NCBI GenBank assembly: GCA_003864495.1
Contig: ML133429.1
Location: 496,001 to 560,000, forward strand
Direction of reading: 5' to 3'
DNA from: Nemopilema nomurai
Lineage: Eukaryota; Cnidaria; Scyphozoa; Rhizostomeae; Rhizostomatidae
DNA length: 64,000 nucleotides
Positions 1 to 12,400 of this stretch are shown one piece after another; the first letter of the stretch is position 1; every line of letters begins with the position of its first letter. Below the pieces are notes generated by a model that saw only the letters and a list, made by a program, of their open reading frames with translations, searched no databases and was not told where the DNA came from. The translations under genes and the position numbers were made by a program.

Positions 1-473
1 AATCAGTCCGACCAAACAAATACCCGACTTTTGGGTGACGTAAGAAAATCTAAGAGGTAAAGCCAGTCTGACCTAGGCGACGGCTCAAGTATTGTTCACT
101 TGGACTCGATTGTATTTTAATAGATTGCCATTCAGCAAAGCGCATGTGCCTAGCTCTAAACAGAACTACGGTCTAGAGGTCCCTTAACGATTGTTTAGTA
201 TGTGTAGGCTGTAATTGGCTAAGATTTGTCATGTGACAGTTGATACCCGATTGGTTGTTTCCGAATTCATCATGTGATCAGCACATGCCGAGGAATAGTT
301 CTAAAATATCGTTCCTTAGTAAGCATTGACTGATTTTTGTATTACTAGATTTGTAGCAAGTCACGTGCAAATTATTTGAAACCAATCGTATGCATGGCAA
401 ATGTATCTAGATGAAACTTGGTCCATGCGCTTTCCTTGGTCCTCTACCCAAGTTCAACCTCTTTGTGTTTTAG
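1..473 (+). other. Intron upstream of the first visible kintoun exon
   Basis: No coding exon or repeat was recognised. The stretch ends in the acceptor TTTGTGTTTTAG at 462-473. The PIH domain is already under way in the next exon, so the first kintoun exon(s) and promoter lie further left. Confidence 0.6.
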
Positions 474-3400
474 GCTGGACACGTCATCAAAGCAGTAGAC
501 CCAAAGAAAAACAAGAAAGTCTTCATCAATGTATGCACCAATGAAAACGTAGAAAATGCGAAAGTGCAGAAATCGGAGCAGCGTCGCGGGAAAGAGTGAG
601 TCTAGACTTGTTCGCTGCTGTTCTTAATATCGTGACTCCAGAGCACCTATGCTTTGAGTCATCAACATAGGTGGATGGTATATATTTGCAGTCTAAATGG
701 AAATCTAAAATTGGTATGGTGATGTCAGAAGTAAGACTAGCTGTATATAGGACTTTAAATACAAGTCTAGTTTGTAATTGACATAATGACAAAATGAAGA
801 ATGCCAGTGCAGTATAGAGATTCTTTATGAATGCACTTTCATAGCAATCGTTTCACACTTTCGAAACCAAGGACAGTCCAATTGCCATGCGAAGCTGGAG
901 CCATCAATGACCTCATCAACGCAGCACCCATCCTGTTACTACCTGCCGAGACCAATTTTATTTGGACGATCAATTTCCACTACGCATTTTTGAAAATTAG
1001 GCCTCATTTAAAAAGTAATGATCTTATAGTTGTAGTGGAGACACTTGGTATGCAGCGAACTGTTTAATTAGAGCGATATTTATCTACATGGCGTCGACCT
1101 TTAGTTTAACAATATCTATTGAAAAGAAGTTTAGGTGATTCTAGTTTCCTAAATGTCGTTTTTCCTGTTTCGCCAGTGAAGATCGCCGATGAAATCAGGA
1201 TCGAATTAAGCTGCTGACTTCTAGCTGATATTGCAACGCACATTTTACAAATTGTCTTTTAGCAATTCTACAGTTTTTCACTGCTGCTGTCGTGAGGCTC
1301 TGCACCTTAAACAAATTTAATCAAACTTTGCTTGCAGTCAAGAACTACTTATCATTAGAAAACGTCGCTTTGTTTAGCCGCAGTTCCGTTATCAACGGCG
1401 ACAGAATCCACGATTAGCCATTGTGAAGGAGAAATTCAAGCTTATGACATCAGTCAGTTCACCAGTTCACGAGATGACGTCATCGGCATCTGTTTCTCAT
1501 TTCAACAATAATTTCTCATAACCGAAGATAGATGTCTCACATTATATGGAGTCAGTACTCCACAAGACTTGGGTGAAAGATCGCAAGAAGTTAGCTAAAG
1601 GGACTGCAGTCCTCAACCTTCTGTTTGTACATTCTCAAAAAGAGGCTATTTGTGTCATCATCATGAAGCTGCCTCGTATCAGCATCGATCACAAAAATGA
1701 CGTCATCACTCTTTTTTAGTCATCCGTGAACCACTTGAAATAAGCTCTAGTTTATTGTGATTTGCTATAACTGTTGCAAACTTGCTCCGGAGTAAACGGT
1801 ATATAACAAGGATAATTTCTGTCGTTGTTTTGGCTGTGTTTTTGGTCTGGTTTCAAGCGTAGGTTAAACACACTGTTCTGGTGAAGATTAGTATTCCGCC
1901 TATGAGATTAGTACTTATTTAGTGTACCGCCTTACCAGTATTTTTCTTCTCGATAGATTGGTTGGTGGACAGGACTGGACAGTGCCTCACATACTGAATC
2001 CGCCTCGAGATGATGTCGATAAAGGTAGGCTGAAGCGAATGTGTCATCTACGTATGATTAGCCAAGGCTGAAGCGAATGTGTCATCTACGTATGATTAAC
2101 CAAAGTGGCCCATAGATATGAATATTCGAGGCAGTTGTGGAGGGAACTTAGAGGGGAACGTACCAATGGGGACAGGCTGTTGCTTTCTATTTTGTTTTCT
2201 ATCTCTGCCTTCATGTGTACAAGTTTATGTATATCATCAAAAGAGGTTCTCATGTTATGACGCGGAAAAGCATGAATTATCTAGTCTGTGTTGACTAATA
2301 GCAGAAAAGCGGCTCCAATAGCAATAACACATCTAACATTTCCAGTAGTTTTTCTATTTTTTTTCTCTCTATTTTGATGGCTTTTTGTGAAAATAAAGCT
2401 ATTGGTTTGTTTAAAGACAAATGCTCTGAATATGAGACTAGAGAATTGGCTAAGTCCAATTTTGGAATAATTGAAAATGCATTCTAAAATCAACTTTTGT
2501 TGTTGTCAAAAAAAGGCTGGCGCAAAGCATCGTTAATTCCAATTCTAAAGGGTTTATTTTGATGATCCGTAAGAGTGTCTTCAGTGATAGAAAATGATGA
2601 TAGAAAAATTAGGGCTAGCCAATCAGACTTTCAAACAGCGCCCTTAAAACAGTCACGTGCTAGATACGAGGTAGTTATTGGCCTAAGTCGCACCTAGATG
2701 ATACCTAGCCCCGCAGACAAATAAAAATCTATAGGCATATAGTTAATCAGACAGCAACCTAATGTTTTTCGGTTTTTAATTAGTAACCAGTACATAGTTG
2801 TTGTTGCAACATATATTTTGAATATTTTGCTGCAACATAATGTCCATTATATCCAGATTCCAGACTATTCCTAAGTTCTCATAACGGGAATTTTCCCACT
2901 TTAAACCTTTCTCCAAAGCGTTACAATTTTCACTGAGGCTAAAGCTAGTTCGTAGCCAGGGCGTGTTTTATCACTTTTCCTTTCGAATGTTTGGAAAAAC
3001 GATTTAATTTATCACATTTGTATGCATTGGTTCAGTTTTAAATTTTACCTGTACAATGCAATAACAAGGTTGTCTCAATCGTAAGATTGTTTTAAAGTGA
3101 AAACCCAAGCACTTCCCCACCTAGTCGTATATCAAATCGTCCTATGGTCCATGAGAGGCCGGATATGACGACCTTTGGATTCTGATGATATTACTCTGAT
3201 GTCATTCTTACCCAGTCCTTTCAGCGTCTCGAATTCTTTTGCAGCTGGTAACCAGTGTCAAGTTTGTGATGTAATGTTCCATCCAGAAGTCTATGCAAGG
3301 GCGAAAAAGGTATCTACTGATTTTTGCTTATCCTACCTGATCTGTTAGCAAAAGTACGTACAAAAGATCCATATAGAAGGAGGGGAGGGGGCAGGTGTTG

Positions 3401-6400
3401 ATGAAATAGATTTGCAGAGCATAGTCTGGTGGGGGAAAGGGATAGGATAAGTCATCTATACAAGTACGTCAATGAGTCATTCGAGGTTGCCAGGGCTTGA
3501 AAGGGCCTGCTTCACTGATTTTTTTTTCTTTGCCTTCTGTGTTCGCCTTAACTGTAAGCATAGGATGCACATCGTCCTGAAAGGGTCTTGCTTGGGTGAA
3601 TAAAGACTTTGAGAAAAGGCGATTCTCTAATTTTCCTCATTAAATACTTGCTGTTTCCTTTCATCCTTTACTTGTTTTTTGCTGTTTGATTCATGTTACT
3701 CCTTGTTTTCTTTAACTTATATTTAACTTTTATCAATTTCCAATAAAATTTCCTTTTGTTTTTATGCTGTAACTGGTCAAATCTTACCCTGCTGCAAACA
3801 AAACTTTTTTCATTACTTTTTTTCTGTTAGATTCTCATTTCATACCTTTTTTTATCCGATCTTACTCATCTATTCCTTACTTTTCCTTTTTCCATTCTTT
3901 CTTATTTATTCACTACTTTTCTTTCTTTCATTCTTCTACATTTCATTGCTTTATACCTTTCTCATTTAATCTTGTACCCATTCAAACTTCCATCTCTATG
4001 GCTTTTCTTCATCAGCACATTCGAGATAAAAGCCCTCCCTATTCATTCGGCATCCTTTTTATGCACCATTAAAAATCAAAATCTCTAGAAAAGGCTCCGT
4101 CTAGCATTTCTTTATTTTGTTATTGACACATTCTGTCGTTTGTTAGTTAAATTAGGAAGCAAGACCCACAATAGTTTCTCAATTAGCGGATGTATCACTA
4201 AAAATGCACCGCATCTTTTCAGTAAAGCCCCATTAAGTCCATAATACAGAGGATTTTATCACTAATTCCGAGAAAGCAGTAAGGAAAAACAAGCTTTTTA
4301 CGTTAATTGATCCAGCGTCTAGTTACACCCTTTCGCAATATTTAAAAGGAGCTCAATATTTTTGTGGAGTGGCATCAATTGTGGGGCGTATTTCTGTGGG
4401 TAATTTTGATAATTATTTGCGAAGATCAACAGTCGAGGTTTTGCCGTGGTGCCTGTCTCAGATCGGAGCCCTTTTAAGCCTGGTTTCCATATAGCCGTAA
4501 CAATCGAGACCATGTGCTATCATCAATGTGTCGCAGGCAGCCTTCCGATGAGTGTTTCCATTTGAAAAAAGGACTGTCAGCGACATGTCTGTCATCGATC
4601 CGCGACGCATCGCAGGCAGCCTTCCGATTGTTACGGCTATATGGAAACCAGGCTTTACTGAAGGAATGTCATTAGCACCTGTTAACAACCTGTTATTGAG
4701 CATGTGAAGGGCCAGGAGCGTGGAGCAATATATATGCTTATTACGGCCTTAATCATTGCGTATTTGGTAGATTTGTATTTTGTGATTGGCTTGAAAAAAG
4801 AAGAGTATTTAGACTACCCACCATATGAAATAACGAATATATCTCCTTCCTCCTACTGATTTGAGTTTCGTTGTTATTTTATTGGATTATTTTATTGAGT
4901 TTCGTTGTTATTTTATTACAGAGCTTTGATTGTAGGCTATTTATGCAGGGGCTACCCCCTAACTAAATTTGAGCCCTCGACGTGTTTGTACAAATGCGTA
5001 AATTTACCGTGTGTTTAGATAAAGTCCAGCGTTTCTTGCAAATCAGGGACCTAAACCTGTAGAATATCTCCCGTAATACGGACCATTCTTTGCCTCGTAA
5101 ATATGGTTTAACAGGCAGAGATCCTGGCCTCTTGCCTCTTTTGCTGTTTGTTTTGATACTCCTGGAAATGCCCCTGAACTTTGATACTTCAGGTATTTCG
5201 CAGCTGATGGATAAGAAATTTTGCAACACACTATTTATCCATTAATCTATATTCTATTAATCTAATCTATTCTCTTATTTTTAAAATAGATTTTGATGAA
5301 GGTCAATTGGTTTTTAAGAATGTGCATTTTTGCCGATTTTTCTTGCTAAGAGCCCTCTCATTTATTGTAGCAAAAAGAGGTGATGAATTTGATAAACAAC
5401 ATAGCTTTAGATGCAACAGAAGGCAAGTTTGGTTTCAATTTGGATCGAAACAGTAAGTAGCTTTGTTTGAATTGGTGTCGAGTTTAATAAACAGAATAGC
5501 CTTAGGTTAAACAGACAGTAAGTTTGGTTTCAACTTGGATCGAAACAGTAAGTAGCTTTGTTTGAATTGGTGTCGAATTTAATAAACAGAATAGCCTTAA
5601 GTTAAACAGACAGTAAGTTTGGTTTCAACTTGGATCGAAACAGTAAGTAGCTATGTTTGAATTGGTGTCGAATTTAATCAACAGAATAGCCTTAGATTAA
5701 ACAGACAGTAAGTTTGGTTTCAACTTGGATCGAAACAGTAAGTAGCTATGTTTGAAATTGTGTCGAATTTAGTAAACAGAATAGCCTTAGATTAAACAGA
5801 CAGTAAGTTTGGTTTCAACGTGGATCGAAACAGTAAGTAGCTATGTTTGAATTGGTGTCGAATTTAATCAACAGAATAGCCTTAGGTTAAACAGACAGTA
5901 AGTTTGGTTTCAACTTGGATCGAAACAGTAAGTAGCTATGTTTGAAATTGTGTCGAATTTAGTAAACAGAATAGCCTTAGATTAAACAGAAAGAGAGATT
6001 GGTTTCAATTTCAACAGAAACGTTGACAAATTATGTTTGTATTGTATTGTACTTGATAAACAGCAAGGCATTTGATGCAAAAGACCGTGGTTTCAATCTG
6101 GATCGAAACAGTACGTAGCACTTGATAAACAGCAAAGCAATAGATTTCAATGGATAGACATTGTTTTCAATTTTGATCGAAACAGCAATTATCTATGTTT
6201 GAATGTGGTTCCCCGTCAGCCTGCCTTGTACGATGTCTATTCTAAAATTCTAGCAGAAATGGAAGATTCAGTATATTTCCTGTGCTATGTTCATTGACTC
6301 AGTGTTTTGACAAACCTAGAGTAGTTTATAAGATGAAGTGTGCGATGAGACAAATCAGGCTTCAATTCATTGCCGCTAGATTGGATATTTTAATGAATTT

Positions 6401-9400
6401 GGTAGACCATGCAGTTTTTACTAGAGCTGCATAGTTGCAGTAGCATTTGTATTATGAAGACGTAAAGGAATTATGCTCGTAACATTGTCATGGCATCGGT
6501 GATAATAAGAAAATGAATATTTTGTTTTAAATAGGATCACTTACTTGCCACCACTTTCACTGCCTTGACTGTGAATCGCAAAAGCTAGAGAGCTGGGTCG
6601 AGCACGAGTTTTACGTCACGTTGCCCACTTCGCCAACTGTTTGTAGGATCACCCTGTTTGATCGCCATGGAGGGTGGAATGATAAAAAGGCGACCGTCGC
6701 GTACGTCCTAGTGGCAGTATGGGAGGACAAAGCTTGCTATCACAGCTAGAGGATGTTCTTTGAAATCATTTTCACAAACCTAGGGTTTTCGTTTTGCAGC
6801 TTTCTTATTCGCCTCTCATTTCCTGGCATATGCTTCAAAGAAAGCCTGTTTTATCTTCTCCTGATTCTTTTCAGAACGCCCTGGAAAACGGAACTGACCT
6901 CGAATTAATTCTAATTTTCAATTTTTTATTTACAATGAATAAAGCCAAAGATAACGGGTTGATGTTTATTGCATATAATGTTCCTTTTTCTCTTGAATGA
7001 TGTCGAGCCTCGCAGGTCGATTTTCATTTGGGTGCAGAAACTGCTGGGGGCACTATCTTCTAGGCTATAACGATAAATTGTCTTCCTTTTGCCTCTTCGT
7101 CTACACTGCTTCAAGTTATGTAAACATTGCAAGTATGTTGCGTTTCGAACGAAGCCACGTGTGCTCTGTAAATCGAGTGATGTCATAAACGAATCTGTTG
7201 AAAATGAACTTTTGTGGAATCGTATTTGAAGTTAGTATGAGACTTGACAACAACCCATAACGCAACAGATCAAAAATTAATCAAACGCTCCGTTAACCTG
7301 GTATTGAATATTATTGATGATCTATTTTATGTATCATGAAAACGAGGCTTATCATATAGATTATAGCTTATATTCATAAAATTCAGTTTTTTCTTACATT
7401 CGTGAGAACCTTTGTGTAAACATGCTAAATATGAAATTGTGTACATTTTTAGATATAAGATACCCAAAGCTGAAATACAAAGGGATAATAGAGAAGACAC
7501 TTTTGCGAAACAGTGATCCAAATGTAAGTACCGTTTAACTTTTATTGCGATTGAGAAATATTCATTATTGGGAAATATTGCTTATTTTCGCTTTGCCTCA
7601 GTTCCCTATATAAACAGCGCCAGAACCCACGATTAACCCTTATAAAGGAGATACTTTGACAACTGATATAGTTCACCTAGCGGTCTGTGAGACTAGATCG
7701 CATCATCGGCACCTGTTTCTAATCTCAATAACAAGCCTTTATGGCCGAATCTCATATTCAGAAGGATATAAATCCGTTCCATTTAAACTGTCTCACGTTT
7801 AATGGAGTTGATCGCCCAAATGACAGTCATAATGATCACAGTAGCTTAATCAATGCAGACTGTCTGGTGATTTCAAGAATAATTTTTTTTGGTTTCAAAT
7901 ATGATTTGCTGGCCCAAATTTTGGAGCGGCCAGAGGAAATCAACGTTCAAGACCATGATAAAAGTGATAAGATATTTGATCTGAGTGTATCATTAATATT
8001 GGCCTGCCTGCAAGTTAGAATGCAAGTTCCAGATAGCCTCATTTCCATGATGAGGCCAGTTAAACATGGCAGTTGTTTTTTATGAATACCGATGGACCCA
8101 ACTGCACTGATTATTATCAAACAACATACAGTTTGACTTTATATTTTAAATAAATTCTGTCTGTTTATAGTTTCTGTAGTAGTTTTCGTTTTGTACTGAT
8201 TTGAAGAAATCCTTTGTGAATGATCCTTTAAGTTCATGAATCAGATATTCAGCACCCAGGACTTATCAGGGAGGGTGTTGGGGGTGGGGTTGGGGTGCTC
8301 TAAGCCACAGAAGTATGTATTCAAAAGGCCATAATTTATTGCTTGTTGTGTGCTTGTTGTGTGCTTGTTGTGTGTCTGTTGTGTGTCTGTTGTGCGCTTG
8401 TTGATTCATGCCATGCTTGGGGTAATTCGATAAAATGCTTTGTAGAATCCAACTAAAAGCTTTGATGATCACATGTCGAAGTTTGTGAAAATCCCCGAAC
8501 CAAAAGCTCCAGTTGTCATGGAAAATGGTCACGAGGATAATTTGGCGGAAAATGACTTGGCAACTAAAGTTAAAAGTCAAGATGGTGAACCTGGCAAAAC
8601 AACTCCAGAATTCAAAATTCTGCACAGAGGCCATTTTGATATGCAAGATTTCACTTTGTCAAGGTTTGTGATTGGGAATCGATTTTGAAATTTAATCTTG
8701 TTTTATCTGTTTCCATGTTTTTTGAAAAGCTAACAATTTTAAAAACAAATTTTATGAAAATTTTTTTTATCCTGTGAAACTGTTAAAAAATTTTTCGTAC
8801 AGTGCTCGTATATCTTCAAATTCAAGCTCATTTCCTGGCTGTGAAGCAACGAAAAAAATTATCAGTTTTTATAGCTTTCAAGATTTTTCAATTTTTCCAC
8901 CCATCATAAAGCACTTTGATAAACATTGCAACATTCTACCTTAGTTTTACCTAGTGTGTAAATCTCCACCAGTACGTGTTTCATAGAAAACGTTTGTGTA
9001 GCCTTGTCATTTTATGTTGTAAAATTGTGTGTGCTCACCAATCTAGTGATCTAGTTTTACGTTGTTCAGTTACTCGCCTTGTAGTCTTCATACTACTCTC
9101 ACGCTATACTTTTCTCGCCTTGTGGCCAAGAAACAGTTGCGACTGTCCCATGTTGCTTTTTTGCTCCATGCAATTTCGCTTGTACTCGTTGTCCCATTTC
9201 TTTCTCTCCGCGAACAGTAACCTTGTTTGGCTTTAGCAAGCGTATCTGTCTATGCTCTGGTCTGACCTCTTGTCATTATTTTTCCTCTGGTTGTCATCAT
9301 TGCATGAAGTATACATGTATGTTTTGTCATTTCCGCTCACCAAGCAAATATCTCGTTCCAGTGACCCGGTGATCAGTACGAGGCCAGCAGAACTTTGCAT

Positions 9401-12400
9401 TGAGATACAACTCCCTACAATGGTAAATCTTCTTTTTCTTTAAACTTTAACCTACTTTTGAAATTTCATTTGCCAAATTTTACCATAGAGCCATCTTGTT
9501 GAATGCCAGCCCCAGATAAGTAGCAAAAGATGCAATATACTTCTGTAATAACTACAATTTATATTCTAGAAGTAATTAAAGTTAAAATTAACGAGAAGAC
9601 TTTGAAGAACATCTTGCGAGAAAAATATCCTTTAATCCCCAGTAGCTATAAATAAGTCACCTCCTTCTCTTCTGACGCGCTCCTCCTTGTCTCTTCTGAC
9701 GCGCTCCTCCGTGTCTCTTCTGACGCGCTCCTCCGTGTCTCTTCTGACGCGCTCCTCCGTGTCTCTTCTGACGCGCTCCTCCGTATCTCTTCCAGAAATC
9801 AGCCGCAGACATCGACCTGGACGTCTTCGAGAAGCGACTGGCGCTTGAAAGCAAGAGTCCAAACTATCATCTCGACGTATCCTTTCAGCAACAAGCCTCA
9901 TCCGGTCTTATCCAGTTAGCCAGCTTCTATTGTTTCCTCTGCTTTGCTTATCCACTATAGACTTTTCCCAAGGCAATCAAGTTCGGACGGTTTAGCACAG
10001 CTCCGATGCATTTCGTGTGCGAAGTGTAGTAGTGTACCGGGTATGAAGTAGTCCGGATAATCAGAAACAGGATCGGTCATGTTTTAGAAGTCTGGCTCCG
10101 GTTGGATTCTGATTATCTTGATCCGGTACAGCTCTAGCGACATGTCTATGAAAGGGGGTAATTTGATGAATGTACGACTTTTGTAAAAGTCAGGGTTACC
10201 AATGGACAGCCAAGAATTTTAGGTTTTTGTCACAAGATTTTAACTTAGACAAAGATTCCACGTTCTCTAAATTAAAGCGGGAAAATTTCAAATTTCGGGG
10301 ATTTCTCTCGTTGGGAGCAAAGCTATAAAGAAATGACGCGTGTTTCTTTCTACCTTAGCCACATGTTTCTAACCTGTTTGACTTAGGTTAAAAAAACTCT
10401 AGTTTTAATAGTATTGAGAGGAAAACTAATTGATGCCCCCTCCCCCAGATCATCGCATCTCGTGGCTTTTCCACCAACTAACAAGGGGTGAAGAGCCTTC
10501 TCTTGGACCCCCTCCTCCTCTTGTTATAAAAGCTTTGGAACTTTTTCTGATCTCCGATTAAACGTCTAATTAACGACCGATTCCATTTAGCGTGAGACGA
10601 TTTTGATGGAGCGGATTTGCGTATTCCTCGTATCTGACTTCGGCCATGGAAGCTTATTATCGAAATGATGAACAGATGCCGGTGATGTGATCTAGACACA
10701 GGCCGGTTGGTAAACTACGTCGTTGGCTTGAATTTCTCCTTCATAAAGGTTAATCATGGATTCTGGCCCCGTTGATAAAAGGATCTGAGGCTTCACATAA
10801 GTCACGTTTTCTAATGATAGAAAGTTCTTGATCGCAAGCAAAGTTTAATTAAAGTTAGTTAAGGTGCAAAGCCTTTTTGTCCTTCACCGCAAGGTTAAGG
10901 TCCGGTTCCTGAGTTGAGTGACAACGATCCTTATAGTGACCCGGTCGATTTATTCCCATTCAGTACGCATGCGTGGGTCTCTTAGCTTTTGACTTGGAAC
11001 TAATCTCTACATTTCCTCAAAGGCTTTTCTTGAAGGCGAGAGAGAGGTTTGCGATCAACGCTAACACTGGAAAGTTGCATCGACTTCATAAAAGGCTGCG
11101 TTGCTTCAGGAACTTACCCACTCGAAGTGTTTTTCCAAAGCGACCCCATTTGCTCGACGCGTTTGTTTTTCTCATGAAAAGTTTATCAATTATTATTTTT
11201 GAAAAAATATTCACCAACTTATGGTCATTTTCCGACATTTGCATATTCTGACAAGTTGGATGAAAAAGTGCTTAAGTATGCAAAAAATATTTCACTGTTT
11301 CTTGCAGTTCTAATCTTTATTCTGTACCCTGATTTTTTGCTGAACTGCTGATATAATTTTATTTGTTAAATCTTAATTTTATAATGAACCACGCAGGACG
11401 TCCTTTTTTGCTTTGGCTTTTATGTTTTCATTTTCGGTGAACAAACTAGTAACTGCCAGGGTACTTCCCGTTTTTTCTTAACGCCTGTCAACTTTTGCCA
11501 AATTTTTCCAAAACTTTTGCCAAATTTTTGCCAACTTTTGCCATGTTTTTCTTTAACATAAGCCAGATTCCTCTGCCATATCCAGTTGATGAAGATCGCG
11601 GAAGGGCACAGTTTGATAAAAGCAGAAAAGTGCTTGTGGTCACTTTACCAGTTATCAAACAAGACCTTAAAAAGTCTGTTGTAAGTATTGAAATTTCTTG
11701 CCATGCCTTTCATGTTGGCACTGCATCGTTCAACAGCCACCTTCTTGTGTTAAATTTCATTTCTTTGGTTTCTTTCTTTCTAACTTTTCACCATCCATAA
11801 AACACCTGTTGATTTCCTTTTCAACGTTAACATAACCATTCAACGGTGCGAGTTTTACCGTTAAAATATCCCCAATCTGCTAATCTTTACCTAATTATAT
11901 AACTAACGCCGATGTTGTAATTAATAAATCATTGAAGCACACAATACTTATGAAGTTTCACAATACCAGAATGACGCTTTTGTTAGTTAGCTGAGATGGT
12001 CTGGGCACTACTATCCTGAGTTAGCTTAGAGGATCTGGGTACTAGTTACGTCACTTAAGTGGAATAACATCAATTGCAGATGTTTCTTGATGAAGCGAGA
12101 TGGGCCTTTAATAAAGCAGGTGTGAGAATAGAAAAAAAGCCCCGATTAGATGATAAAAACAAAAATAAGGAAGCAATATTTCTTTTATAATGTGTTATTT
12201 GTTTTGACAGTTTTTCTCTAACTATTTAGTAAGACTTGTTCGCACTTCTATGGAGTTCAGAAGTATCACAACAACAGAGCAGAATTCTCGTTATTGTTGT
12301 TAATTAGAAATGAGAGTTATTTGCGTCTGATAATCCAGCTGCTTCTATGCTTTCGTCAGAGAAAATGGTGATTAACTGAAGATAATTTTGTGCATGTTGC

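Noticed and set aside
9632..9901. Arg/Glu-rich repeat protein on the minus strand
   Set aside because: It is produced by the 24-bp minisatellite and crosses a confirmed kintoun exon in antisense.
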